The notes under the pieces are model-generated. The model was not told where the DNA came from. It saw only the letters and a program-made list of their open reading frames with translations, and ran no database searches. Shown piece by piece: positions 36,959 to 50,430 of a stretch of 64,000 nt of DNA. A program made the translations under genes and the position numbers. Positions within the stretch are counted from its first letter, which is position 1; each line of letters starts with the position of its first letter. Source of the DNA: Bos javanicus (lineage: Eukaryota > Chordata > Mammalia > Artiodactyla > Bovidae); the NCBI RefSeq assembly GCF_032452875.1, contig NW_026894337.1, positions 82,461-146,460 on the forward strand, given 5' to 3'.

Positions 36959-38790
36959 ATGATCAGTGTATGATAGCAAACATGATCAGCGCATGATCAG
37001 TCACATGATCAGCGCCATTAAGTCACGTGATCACTACATGATAGTCATGTGATCAGTCCATGATCAGTCACGGTATCAGTGCATGATCAGCCACGTGATC
37101 AGTGCATGATCTGTCACAAGATTAGTGTGATCATCCACGTGATCAGTGCATGATAGTCATGTGATCAGTGCATGATATAGGCGTGATCAGTGCATGATCA
37201 GTCACGTGATCAGTGCATGATAGCCCGTGATCAGTGCATGATCAGTCACCTGATGGGTGTATGATCATTCACGTGACCTGTACATGGTAGCCATGATCAT
37301 TGCATGATCAGCCACGTGATAGTGCAATGCCACGTGATGCATGATCAGTCACGTGATCAGTGCATGATCAGTCATGTGATCAGTGCATGATAGCCCGTGA
37401 TCATGTGCATGATCAGCCACGTGATCAGTGCATGATAGCCACGTGATCAGTGCATGATCAGACACGTGATCAGTGCATGATCAGTCACGTGATCAGTGCA
37501 TGATCAGCCACGTGATCAGTGCATGATCAGCCACGTGATCAGTGTATCCAGCCACGTGATCAGTGCATGATAGCCACGTGATCAGTGCATGATCAGTCAC
37601 GTGATCAGTGCATGATGAGTATACGTGATCAGTGCATGATCAGCCACGTGATCAGTGCATGATCAGCCACGTGATCAGTGCATGATCAGTCGTGATCAGT
37701 GCATGATCAGTCACGTGACAGTGCATGATAGCTACGTGATCATTGCATGATCAGCCACGTGATCAGTGCATGATAGCCACGTGATCAGTGCATGATGATT
37801 CCCGCGTGATCAGTGCATGATCAGTCATCGTGCAGTGTGTGATCAGCCACGTGATCAGTGTATGATCAGCCCGTGATCAGTGCATGACAGCCACGTGATC
37901 AGTGCATGAATACGTGATCAGTGCATGATCAGTCACGTGATCATGTGTGATCAGCCACGTGATCAGTGCATGATCAGCAGTGATCAGTATGATCAATTCG
38001 TGATCAGTGCATGATCAGTCACGTGATCAGTACATGTGATCGTGATGTTCGCATCATCCCGTGATCGAGCATGATGGCGTGATCAGTGCATCAGTCACAT
38101 GATCAGTGCATGATCAGTCACGTGATCAGTGTGATCATTCGTGATCAGTGCATGATCAGTCACGTGACCAGTACATGATAGCTCGTGATCATTGCATGAC
38201 AGCCACGTGATCAGTGCATGATAGCCCACGTGATGTGCACATGAGTTCGTGATCAGTGCATGATCAGCCACGTCAGTGCAGTGCTTGCGTATCAGTGCGT
38301 GATCAGTAATGTCACGCGTGATCAGTGTATGGCGATCAGCCATGATCAGTGCATGTACGTGATCAGTGCATGATAGCCACGTGATCAGTGCATGATCAGT
38401 CACGTGATCAGTGCATGATCAGCCACGTGATCAGTGCATGATGCCAGTGATCAGTGCATGAGTATCACGTGATCAGTGCATGATCAGCCACGTGATCAGT
38501 GCATGATCAGCCACGTGATCAGTGCATGATCATTCTGCATGAGCAGTATGATCAGTGCGTGATCAGTGCATGAGTGCCACGTGATCAGTGCATGATCAGT
38601 CACGTGACAGTGCATGATCAGCCACGTGATCAGTGCATGATCAGCCACGTGATCAGTGCATGATAGCCACGTGATCAGTGCATGATCAGTTACGTGATCA
38701 GTGCATGATCAGCCACGTGATCAGTGCATGATCAACCGTGATCAGTGTATGATCAGCCACGTGAACAGTGCATGCTCAGTCACGTGATCA
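36959..38790 (+). repeat. Spacer 18-19 (R intact, L module scrambled)
   Basis: R3 (GATATAGGCG) near 37170, R4 near 37248, an altered R5 near 37390. From about 37800 to 38560 monomers are heavily deleted and L1/L2 are hardly recognisable. A 102-codon open frame on the minus strand at about 38095-38403 is translated satellite, not a gene. Confidence 0.88.
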
Positions 38791-39030
38791 GGCCTGCTGA
38801 GCTCGTGATTACTGTCTGCTCATCTGCTTGACAATTGCCAGCTGAGCTGCACGATTCCTGCCTGTCATCTGCTTGACAATTGCCAGCTGTGCTGTAATTC
38901 CTGCCTGCTCAGCTGCTTGATTATTGCCAGCTGAGCAGCATGATTCCTCACAGCTGAGTTCCATGATTATTGCCTGCTGACTGTTTGATTCGTGCCTACT
39001 CAGCTCTTTGTTTATTGCCTCCAGAGGCAC
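38791..39030 (+). repeat. Island 19 (240 bp)
   Basis: Small losses in the entry (AGGCC), in GAGCTCGTG and in GTGCTGTAATTCC. Entry base A; internal site CAGCTG. Confidence 0.95.
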
Positions 39031-40644
39031 ATGATCAGTGTATGATAGCAAACATGATCAGCGCATGATCAGTCACATGATCAGCGCCATTAAGTCACGT
39101 GATCACTACATGATAGTCATGTGATCAGTCCATGCTCAGTCACGGTATCAGTGCATGATCAGCCACGTGATCAGTGCATGATCTGTCACATGATTAGTGT
39201 ATGATCATCACGTGATCAGTGCATGGGCAGTCATGTGATCAGTGCATGATATAGGCGTGAACAGTGCATGATCAGTCACGTGATCAGTGCATGATAGCCA
39301 CGTGATCAGTGCATGATCAGTCACCTGATGGGTGTGATCATTCACGTGACCTGTACATGTAGCTACATGATCATTGCATGATCAGTGATCGTGATTCATG
39401 ATAGCGTGATCACTGCATGATCAGTCACGTGATCAGTGCATGATCAGTCATGTGACCAGTGTGATGCGTGATCGTGATGTCCATGCGTGAGCAGTGCATG
39501 ATGCCACGTGATCAGTGCATGATCAGCCACGTGATCAGTGCATGATCAGTCACGTGATCAGTGCATGATCAGCGTGATCAGTGCATGATCAGTCACGTGA
39601 TCAGTGCATGTCAGCCAAGTGATCAGTGCATGATAGCCACGTGATCAGTGCATGATCAGTCACGTGATCAGTGCATGATCAGTTATGTGATCAGTGTATG
39701 ATCAGCCACGTGATCAGTGCATGATCAGCACATGATCAGTGCATGATCAATTCGTGATCAGTGCATGATCAGTCACGTGATCAGTGCATGTAGCTACGTG
39801 ATCATTGCATGATCAGCCATGATCAGTGCATGATAGCCACGTGATCAGTGCATGATAGCCACGTGATCAGTGCATGATCAGTCATGTGATACGTGTGTGA
39901 TCAGCGTGATCAGTGCATGATATCACGTGATCAGTGCATGGCAGCACGTGATCAGTGCATGAGAGCCACGTGATCAGTGCATGATCAGTCACGTGATCAT
40001 GTGTGATCAGCCACGTGATCAGTGCATGATGAGCCACGTGATCAGTGCAGGATCAATTACGTGATCAGTGCATGATCAGTCACGTGACCAGTACATGGTT
40101 GCTCGTGATCGTTGCATGATCAGCCACGTGAGCAGAGCATGATAGCCACGTGATCAGTGCATGATCAGTCACGTGATCAGTACATGATCCACGTGAACAG
40201 TGCATGATCATTCGTGATCTGTGCATGATCATCACGTGACCAGTATATGGTTGCTCGTGATCATTCCATGAAACCACGTGAGCAGTGCATGATAGCCACG
40301 TGATGTGTGCATGAGTTACGTGAGCAGAGTATGATCAGCCACGTGATCAGTGCATGAGTGCCACGTGATCAGTGCATGATATGTCACGTGACAGGTGTGT
40401 GATCAGCCACGTGAACAGTGCATGTTCAGCCACGTGATCAGTGCATGATAGCCACGTGATCAGTGCATGATCAGTTACGTGAGCAGTGTATGATCAGCCA
40501 CGTGATCAGTGCATGGTCAGACACGTGAACAGTGTATGATCAGCCACGTGATCAGTGCATGATATCCAAGTGATCAGTGCATGATCATCACGTGATCAGT
40601 GTATGATCAGCCACGTGAACAGTGCATGCTCAGTCACGTGATCT
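39031..40644 (+). repeat. Spacer 19-20 (R-M-L order, shortened)
   Basis: R3 near 39250 (GATATAGGCGTGAACAG), R4 near 39323, R5 eroded near 39455. GATATCACG near 39921, L1 near 40097, L2 near 40246, GATATCCAAG near 40560. Confidence 0.9.
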
Positions 40645-40886
40645 GGGCCTGCTGAGCTGCGTGATTACTGTCTGCTCATCTGCTTGACAATTGCCAGCTG
40701 AGCTGCACGATTCCTGCCTGTCATCTGCTTGACAATTGCCAGCTGTGCTGCGTAATTCCTGCCTGCTCAGCTGCTTGATTATTGCCAGCTGAGCAGCATG
40801 ATTCCTCACCTGAGTTCCATGATTATTGCCTGCTGACTGTTTGATTCGTGCCTACTCAGCTCTTTGTTTATTGCCTCCAGAGGCAC
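40645..40886 (+). repeat. Island 20 (242 bp)
   Basis: Shares the 2-bp CCTCACCTGAG loss with island 14 but has entry base T where 14 has A. Confidence 0.95.
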
Positions 40887-42382
40887 ATGATCAGTGTATG
40901 ATAGCAAACATGATCAGCGCATGATCAGTCACATGATCAGCGCCATTAAGTCACGTGATCACTACATGATAGTCATGTGATCAGTCCATGCTCAGTCACG
41001 GTATCAGTGCATGATCAGCCACGTGATCAGTGCATGATCTGTCACATGATTAGTGTATGATCATCCACGTGATCAGTGCAGGGCAGTCATGTGATCAGTG
41101 CATGATATAGCGTGATCAGTGCATGATCAGTCTCGTGATCAGTGCATGATAGCCACGTGATCAGTGCATGATCAGTCACCTGATGGGTGTATGATCATTC
41201 ACGTGACCTGTACATGGTAGCTACATGATCATTGCATGATCAGCCACGTGATAGTGCATGATAGCCACGTGATCACTGCATGATCAGTCACGTGATCAGT
41301 GCATGATCAGTCATGTGACCAGTACATGGTAGCTCGTGATCATTGCATGATCAGCCACGTGATCAGTGCATGATAGCCACGTGATCAGTGCATGATCAGC
41401 CACGTGATCAGTGCATGATCAGTCACGTGATCAGGCATGATCAGCCACGTGATCAGTGCATGATAGCCACGTGATCAGTGCATGACAGCCACGTGATCAG
41501 TGCATGATAGCCATGTGATCAGTTACATGATCAGATCACATGTGACATGTGTGATCAGCCACGTGATCAGTGCATGATCAGCCACGTGATCAGTGCATGA
41601 TCAATTACGTGATCAGTGCATGATCATCACGTGACCAGTACATGGTAGCTCGTGATCGTGCATGATGCCACGTGATCAGTGCATGATAGCCACGTGATCA
41701 GTGCATGATCAGTCACGTGATCAGTGCATGATCATCAGCGTGATCAGTGCATGATCATTTACGTGATCAGTGCATGATCAGTCACGTGACCAGTGCATGG
41801 TAGCTCATGATCAGTGCATGACAGCCACGTAGCAGTGCATGATAGCCACGTGATCAGTGCATGAGTCACGTGATCATATGATCAGCCACGTGATCAGTGC
41901 ATGAGTTGCCACATGATCAGTGCATGATAGTCACGTGATCAGTGTGATCAGCGTGATCAGTGCATGATCAGCCACGTGATCAGTGCATGATAGCCACGTG
42001 ATCAGTGCATGATCAGTGCGTGATCAGTGCATGATCAATGATCAGTGCATGTCAGACCCGTGATCAGTGCATGATCAGCCACGTGATCAGTGCATGATAG
42101 CGTGATCAGTGCATGATCAGCCACGTGATCAGTGCATGATCAGTCACGTGATCAGTGCATGATCAGCACGTGATCAGTGCATGATCAGCCACGTGATCAG
42201 TGCATGATCAGCCACGTGATCAGTGCATGATCAGCCATGTGATCAGTGCATGATCAGCAGACGTGAACAGTGCATGATCAGCCACGTGATCAGTGCATGA
42301 TATCCACGTGATCAGTGCATGATCATCACGTGATCAGTGTATGATCAGCCACGTGAACAGTGCATGCTCAGTCACGTGATCA
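40887..42382 (+). repeat. Spacer 20-21 (R module intact, L module eroded)
   Basis: R3 near 41105, R4 near 41178, an R5 variant near 41330. TACATGGTAGCT near 41638 and a GCATGGTAGCT near 41796 are remnants of L1 and L2. The late part 41940-42290 is consensus-like before a normal anchor. Confidence 0.88.
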
Positions 42383-42626
42383 GGGCCTGCTGAGCTGCGT
42401 GATTACTGTCTGCTCATCTGCTTGACAATTGCCAGCTGAGCTGCACGATTCCTGCCTGTCATCTGCTTGACAATTGCCAGCTGTGCTGCGTAATTCCTGC
42501 CTGCTCAGCTGCTTGATTATTGCCAGCTGAGCAGCATGATTCCTCACAGCTGAGTTCCATGATTATTGCCTGCTGACTGTTTGATTCGTGCCTACTCAGC
42601 TCTTTGTTTATTGCCTCCAGAGGCAC
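42383..42626 (+). repeat. Island 21 (full length, 244 bp)
   Basis: Entry base A; internal site CAGCTG. Confidence 0.96.
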
Positions 42627-44692
42627 ATGATCAGTGTATGATAGCAAACATGATCAGCGCATGATCAGTCACATGATCAGCGCCATTAAGTCACGTGATC
42701 ACTACATGATAGTCATGTGATCAGTCATGCTCAGCCGGTGATCAGTGCATGATCAGCCACGTGATCAGTGCATGATAGCCACGTGATCAGTGCATGATCA
42801 GCACGTGATCAGTGCATGATCAGCCACGTGATCAGTGCATGACAGCCACGTGATCAGTGCATGATCAGTCGTGATCAGTGCATGAGCACGTGATCAGTGC
42901 ATGATCAGCCACGTGATCAGTGCATGATAGCCACGTGATCAGTGCATGATCAGTCACGTGATCAGTGCATGATCAGTCACGTGATCAGTGCATGATCAGC
43001 CACGTGATCAGTGCATGATCAGTACGTGATCAGTGCATGATCAGCCATGATCAGTGCATGATAGCCACGTGATCAGTGCATGATCAGTCCACGTGATCAG
43101 TGCATGATCAGCCACGTGATCAGTGCATGATCAGTCACGTGATCAGTGCATGATCAGCCACGTGATCAGTGCATGATCAGTCACGTGATCAGTGCATGAT
43201 AGCCACGTGATCAGTGCATGATCAGCCACGTGATCAGTGCATGATACGTGATCAGTGCATGATCAGTCACGTGATCAGTGCATGATCAGCCACGTGATCA
43301 GTGCATGATCAGCCACGTGATCAGTGCATGATCAATCACGTGATCAGTGCATGATCAGTCACGTGATCAGTGCATGATCATCACGTGATCAGTGCATGAT
43401 CAGCCACGTGATCAGTGCATGATCAGTCACGTGATCAGTGCATGATCAGTCACGTGATCAGTGCATGATAGCCACGTGATCAGTGCATGATCAGCCACGT
43501 GATCAGTGCATGATCAGCCACGTGATCAGTGCATGATCAGCCACGTGATCAGTGCATGATCAGCCACGTGATCAGTGCATGATCAGCCACGTGATCAGTG
43601 CATGATCAGCCACGTGATCAGTGCATGATCAGTCACGTGATCAGTGCATGATCAGCCACGTGATCAGTGCATGATCAGCCACGTGATCAGTGCATGATAG
43701 CCACGTGATCAGTGCATGATCAGCACGTGATCAGTGCATGACTGCTCATTATGATCAGTGCATGATCAGTCGTGATCAGTGCATGATCAGTCACGTGATC
43801 ATGTCATGATCAGCCGTGATCAGTGCATGATAGCCACGTGATCAGTGCATGATCAGTCACGTGATCAGTGCATGATCAGTCACGTGACCAGTGCATGGTA
43901 GTCACAGATCAGTGCATGATCAGCCACGTGATAGTGCATGATCAGCCATGATCAGTGCATGATCAGTGGCCGTGATCAGTGCATGATCAGTCATGTGATC
44001 AGTGCATGATCAGCCACGTGATCAGTGCATGATCAGCCACGTGATCAGTGCATGATAGCCACGTGATCAGTGCAATCAATTGCGTGATCAGTATGATCAG
44101 TCGTGATCAGTGCATGATCAGCCACGTGATCAGTGCATGATCAATTCGTGATCAGTGCATGATCAGTCGTGATCAGTGCATGGTAGCTACGTGATCAGTG
44201 CATGATCAGCCACGTGATCAGTGCATGATAGCCACGTGATCAGTGCATGATCAGTCACGTGATCAGTGCATGATCAGTCACGTGATCAGTGCATGATCAG
44301 TTACGTGATCAGTGCATGATCAGTCACGTGACCAGTACATGGTAATGTGATCAGTGCATGATCAGCCACGTGATCAGTGCATGATAGCTTGTGATCAGTG
44401 CATGATCAGTCACGTGATCAGTGCATGATCAGTCAGTGATCAGTGCATGATCAGCCACGTGATCAGTGCATGATCAGTCACGTGATCAGTGCATGATAAT
44501 ACGTGATCAGTGCATGATCAGCCACGTGATCAGTGCATGATAGCCACGTGATCAGTGCATGATCAGTCACGTGATCACAGTGCATGATCAGCCACGTGAT
44601 CAGTGCATGATAGTCACGTGATCAGTGCATGATCATCACGTGATCAGTGTATGATCAGCCACGTGAACAGTGCATGCTCAGTCACGTGATCA
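42627..44692 (+). repeat. Spacer 21-22 (almost entirely consensus monomers)
   Basis: The R module stops at about 42730 (CATGCTCAGCCGGTGATC). From there to about 44630 there is no R3, R4, R5, GATATCC, L1, L2 or L3 in recognisable form, apart from isolated TGGTAGCT elements near 43890, 44170 and a TACATGGTAA near 44336. 43440-43730 is a run of nearly perfect monomers. The anchor returns at about 44640. Confidence 0.88.
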
Positions 44693-44929
44693 GGGCCTGC
44701 TGAGCTGCGTGATTACTGTCTGCTCATCTGCTTGACAATTGCCAGCTGAGCTGCGATTCCTTGTCATCTGCTTGACATTGCACCAGCCTGCATGTAATTC
44801 CTGCCTGCTCAGCTGCTTGATTATTGCCAGCTGAGCAGCATGATTCCTCACAGCTGAGTTCCATGATTATTGCCTGCTGACTGTTTGATTCGTGCCTACT
44901 CAGCTCTTTGTTTATGCCTCCAGAGGCAC
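44693..44929 (+). repeat. Island 22 (237 bp)
   Basis: The second dimer is rearranged (CTTGACATTGCACCAGCC), and TTTATGCC has lost a T. Entry base A; internal site CAGCTG. Confidence 0.94.
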
Positions 44930-47367
44930 ATGATCAGTGTATGATAGCAAACATGATCAGTGCATGATCAGTCACGTGATCAGTGCATGATCAGTCACGT
45001 GATCAGTGTATGATCAGTCCACGTGATCAGTGCATGTCATCATGTGATCAGTGCATGATATAGCCGTGTGACATGCATGATCAGTCACGTGATCAGTGCA
45101 TGATAGCCACGTGATCAGTGCATGATCAGTCACGTGATCAGTGTATGATCATTCACGTGACCTGTGCATGATCATGATCGTTGCATGATCAGCCACGTGA
45201 TAGTGCATGATAGCCACGTGATCAGTGCATGATCAGTACGTGATCAGTGCATGATCAGTCACGTGACCAGTACATGGTAGCTGCGTGATCATGGCATGAT
45301 CAGCCATGATCAGTGCATGATACGTGATCAGTGCATGATCAGCCACGTGATCAGTGCAGTCAGTCACGTGATCAGTGCATGATCGTGCAGTGAATCAGTG
45401 CATGATCAGTCACGTGATCAGTGTATGATCAGCCACGTGATCAGTGCATGATAGCCACGTGATCAGTGCATGATCAGTCACGTGATCAGTGCATGATCAG
45501 TCACGTGATCAGTGCATGATCAGCCGTGATCAGTGCATGATCAGCCACGTGATCAGTGCATGATCGATCAGTATATGGTAGCTACGTGATCAGTGCATGA
45601 TCAGCCATGATCAGTGCATGATAGCCGTGATCAGTGCATGATCAGCCGTGATCAGTGCATGATCAGTCACGTGATCAGTGTGATCAGCCACGTGATCAGT
45701 GCATGATCAGTCACGTGATCAGTGTATGATCAGCCACGTGATCAGTGCATGATCTCATGTGATCAGTGCAATCAGAGCGTGACAGTGCATGATCAGCTCG
45801 TGATCAGTGCATGATAGCCACGTGATCAGTGCATGATCAGTCACGTGATCAGTGTATGATCAGTCACGTGATCAGTGCATGGTAGCTACGTGATCAGTGC
45901 ATGATCAGCCACGTGATCAGTGCATGATAGCCACGTGATCAGTGCATGATCAGTCACGTGATCAGTGCATGATCAGTCACGTGACAGTGCATGGTCAGTC
46001 AGTGATCATGGCATGATCAGCCACGTGATCAGTGCATGATAGCCACGTGATCAGTGCATGATCAGACGTGATCAGTGCATGATCAGTCACATGATCAGTG
46101 CATGATCAGCCACGTGATCAGTGCATGATCAGGCACGTGATCAGTGTATGATCAGCCACGTGATCAGTGCATGATAGCCACGTGATCAGTGCATGATCAG
46201 TCACGTGATCAGTGCATGATCAGTCACGTGATCAGTGCATGATCAGCCACGTGATCAGTGCATGATCAGCCACGTGATCAGTGCATGATCAGTCACGTGA
46301 TCAGTGCATGATCAGTCACGTGATCATGCATGTAGCTCGTGATCAGTGCATGATCAGCCACGTGATCAGTGCATGATAGCCACGTGATCAGTGCATGATA
46401 GCCACGTGATCAGTGCATGATCAGTCACGTGATCAGTGTGATCAGCCACGTGATCAGTGCATGATCAGCCACGTGATCAGTGCATGATCAATTACGTGAT
46501 CAGTGCATGATCAGTCACGTGATCAGTACATGATAGCTAACGTGATCATTGCATGATCAGCCATGATCAGTGCATGATAGCCATGATCAGTGCATGATAG
46601 CCACGTGATCAGTGCATGATCAGTCATGTGATACGTGTGTGATCAGCCACGTGATCAGTGCATGATATCCACGTGATCAGTGCATGACAGCCACGTGATC
46701 AGTGCATGAGCCCACGTGATCAGTGCATGATCAGTCACGTGATACATGTGTGATCAGCCACGTGATCAGTGCATGATGAGCCGTGATCAGTGCAGGATCA
46801 ATTACGTGATCAGTGCATGATCAGTCACGTGACCAGTACATGGTTGCTACGTGATCGTTGCATGATCAGCCACGTGAGCAGAGCATGATAGCCACGTGTC
46901 AGTGCATGATCAGTCACGTGATCAGTACATGATCAGTCACGTGAACAGTGCATGATCATTTACGTGATCAGTGCATGATCAGTCACGTGACCAGTATATG
47001 GTAGCTCGTGATCATTCCATGACAGACCACGTGACAGTGCATGATAGCCACGTGATGTGTGCATGAGTTACGTGAGCAGTGTATGATCAGCCACGTGATC
47101 AGTGCATGAGTGCCAGTCAGTGCATGATATGTCACGTGACAGGTGTGTGATCAGCCACGTGAACAGTGCATGTTCAGCCACGTGATCAGTGCATGATAGC
47201 CACGTGATCAGTGTATGATCAGCCACGTGATCAGTGCATGGTCAGACACGTGAACAGTGTGATCAGCCACGTGATCAGTGCATGATATCCAAGTGATCAG
47301 TGCATGATCATCACGTGATCAGTGTATGATCAGCCACGTGAACAGTGCATGCTCAGTCACGTGATCT
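44930..47367 (+). repeat. Spacer 22-23 (long; GCCATTAAG block lost, second R5)
   Basis: The AGCAAACATG mark remains but the GCCATTAAG-to-CACGGTATC part is replaced by consensus. R3-like near 45060, R5 near 45283, and a second TGATCATGGCATG near 46003, about 720 bp later. GATATCC near 46668, L1 near 46842, L2 near 46998, GATATCCAAG near 47283. Confidence 0.89.
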
Positions 47368-47605
47368 GGGCCTGCTGAGCTGCGTGATTACTGTCTGCTC
47401 ATCTGCTTGACAATTGCCAGCTGAGCTGCACGATTCCTGCCTGTCATCTGCTTGACAATTGCCAGCTGTGCTGCGTAATTCCTGCCTGCTCAGCTGCTTG
47501 ATTACCAGCTGAGCAGCATGATTCCTCACACTGAGTTCCATGATTATTGCCTGCTGACTGTTTGACGTGCCTACTCAGCTCTTTGTTTATTGCCTCCAGA
47601 GGCAC
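47368..47605 (+). repeat. Island 23 (238 bp)
   Basis: Losses in GATTACCAGCTGAG, CTCACACTGAG (shared with island 30) and GTTTGACGTGCC. Entry base T. Confidence 0.95.
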
Positions 47606-48688
47606 ATGATCAGTGTATGATAGCAAACATGATCAGCGCATGATCAGTCACATGATCAGCGCCATTAAGTCACGTGATCACTACATGATAGTCATGTGAT
47701 CAGTCCATGCTCAGTCACGGTATCAGTGCATGATCAGCCACGTGATCAGTGCATGATCTGTCACATGATTAGTGTATGATCATCCACGTGATCAGTGCAT
47801 GCAGTCATGTGATCAGTGCATGATATAGACGTGATCAGTGCATGATCAGTCGTGATCAGTGCATGATAGCCACGTGATCAGTGCATGATCAGTCACCTGA
47901 TGGGTGTATGATCATTCACGTGACCTGCATGGTAGCTACATGATCATTGCATGATCAGCCACGTGAGTAGTGCATGATAGCCACGTGATCAGTGCATGAT
48001 CAGTCACGTGATCAGTGCATGATCAGTCATGTGACCAGTACATGGTAGCTGCGTGATCATGGCATGATCAGCCACGTGAGCAGTGCATGATAGCCACGTG
48101 ATCAGTGCATGATCAGTCACGTGATCAGTGCATGATCAGTCACGTGATCAGTGCATGATCAGCCACGTGATCAGTGCATGATCAGCACGTGATCAGTGCA
48201 TGATCAGCCACGTGATCAGTGCATGATCAGCACGTGATCAGTGCATGATCAGTCACGTGATCAGTGCGATCAGTGGTGCATCATTGCATGATCAGCCACG
48301 TGATCAGTGCATGATCAGCCACGTGATCAGTGCATGATCAATGCGTGATCAGTGCATGATCAGTCACGTGATCAGTGCATGATAGCTACGTGATCATTGC
48401 ATGATCAGCCACGTGATCAGTGCATGACAGCCACGTGATCAGTGCATGAGCCACGTGATCAGTGCATGATCAGTCACGTGATCATGTGTGATCAGCCACG
48501 TGATCAGTGCATGATCAGCCACGTGATCAGTGCATGATCAGCCACGTGATCAGTGCATGATCAGTCACGTGATCAGTGCATGATAGCCACGTGATCAGTG
48601 CATGATCAGCCACGTGATCAGTGCATGATCACCACGTGATCAGTGTATGATCAGCCACGTGATCAGTGCATGCTCAGTCACGTGATCA
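47606..48688 (+). repeat. Spacer 23-24 (short, 1,083 bp; L module missing)
   Basis: R3 near 47823, R4 near 47894, R5 near 48044, then consensus monomers. A CATGTGTGATCAG element near 48484 is followed within 200 bp by the anchor. GATATCC, L1, L2 and L3 are all missing. Confidence 0.9.
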
Positions 48689-48932
48689 GGGCCTGCTGAG
48701 CTGCGTGATTACTGTCTGCTCATCTGCTTGACAATTGCCAGCTGAGCTGCACGATTCCTGCCTGTCATCTGCTTGACAATTGCCAGCTGTGCTGCGTAAT
48801 TCCTGCCTGCTCAGCTGCTTGATTATTGCCAGCTGAGCAGCATGATTCCTCACAGCTGAGTTCCATGATTATTGCCTGCTGACTGTTTGATTCGTGCCTA
48901 CTCAGCTCTTTGTTTATTGCCTCCAGAGGCAC
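48689..48932 (+). repeat. Island 24 (full length, 244 bp)
   Basis: Entry base A; internal site CAGCTG. The preceding anchor has GTGATCAGTGCATGCTCAG where most have GTGAACAG. Confidence 0.96.
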
Positions 48933-50186
48933 ATGATCAGTGTATGATAGCAAACATGATCAGTGCATGATCAGTCACATGATCAGCGCCATTAAGTCAC
49001 GTGATCACTACATGATAGTCATGTGATCAGTCCATGCTCAGTCACGTATCAGTGCATGATCAGACGTGATCAGTGCATGATCTGTCACATGATCAGTGTG
49101 ATCATCCACGTGATCAGTGCATGGGCAGTCATGTGATCAGTGCATGATATAGCGTGATCAGTGCATGATCAGTCGTGATCAGTGCATGATAGCCACGTGA
49201 TCAGTGCATGATCAGTCACGTGATCATGTGTGATCAGCCACGTGATCAGTGCATGATCAGCCACGTGATCAGTGCATGATCAGCACGTGATCAGTGCATG
49301 ATCAGTCACGTGATCAGTGCATGATAGCTACGTGATCAGTGCATGATCAGCCACGTGATCAGTGCATGATCAGCCACGTGATCAGTGCATGATGCCACGT
49401 GATCAGTGCATGATCAGTCATGTGATCGTGTGATCAGCCACGTGATCAGTGCATGATATCCACGTGATCAGTGCATGCAGCCACGTGATCAGTGCATGAG
49501 AGCCACGTGATCAGTGCATGATCAGTCACGTGATCATGTGTGATCAGCCACGTGATCAGTGCATGATGAGCCACGTGATCAGTGCATGATCAGTTACGTG
49601 ATCAGTGCATGATCAGTCACGTGACCAGTACATGGTTGCTACGTGATCGTGCATGATCAGCCACGTGAGCAGTGCATGATAGCCACGTGATCAGTGCATG
49701 ATCAGTCACGTGATCAGTACATGATCAGTCACGTGATCAGTGCATGATCATTCGTGATCAGTGCATGATCAGTCACGTGACAGTATATGGTAGCTACGTG
49801 ATCATTCCATGACAGCCACGTGAGCAGTGCATGATAGCCACGTGATGTGTGCATGAGTCACGTGAGCAGAGTATGATCAGCCACGTGATCAGTGCATGAG
49901 TGCCACGTGATCAGTGCATGATATGTCACGTGACAGGTGTGTGATCAGCCACGTGAACAGTGCATGTTCAGCCACGTGATCAGTGCATGATAGCCACGTG
50001 ATCAGTGCATGATCAGTTACGTGAGCAGTGTATGATCAGCCACGTGATCAGTGCATGGTCAGACACGTGAACAGTGTATGATCAGCCACGTGATCAGTGC
50101 ATGATATCCAAGTGATCAGTGCATGATCATCACGTGATCAGTGTATGATCAGCCACGTGAACAGTGCATGCTCAGTCACGTGATCT
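48933..50186 (+). repeat. Spacer 24-25 (short; R4-R5 and M zone deleted)
   Basis: R3 near 49145 is followed about 70 bp later by CATGTGTGATCAG (about 49214). GATATCC near 49457, L1 near 49632, L2 near 49786, L3 near 49923-49940, GATATCCAAG near 50103. Confidence 0.9.
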
Positions 50187-50430
50187 GGGCCTGCTGAGCT
50201 GCGTGATTACTGTCTGCTCATCTGCTTGACAATTGCCAGCTGAGCTGCACGATTCCTGCCTGTCATCTGCTTGACAATTGCCAGCTGTGCTGCGTAATTC
50301 CTGCCTGCTCAGCTGCTTGATTATTGCCAGCTGAGCAGCATGATTCCTCACAGCTGAGTTCCATGATTATTGCCTGCTGACTGTTTGATTCGTGCCTACT
50401 CAGCTCTTTGTTTATTGCCTCCAGAGGCAC
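50187..50430 (+). repeat. Island 25 (full length, 244 bp)
   Basis: Entry base T with internal CAGCTG. Confidence 0.96.

Noticed and set aside
38095..38403. A 102-codon open frame on the minus strand
   Set aside because: Its translation is a cycling of the satellite unit. It lies in a scrambled patch where indels happen to remove TGA stops.
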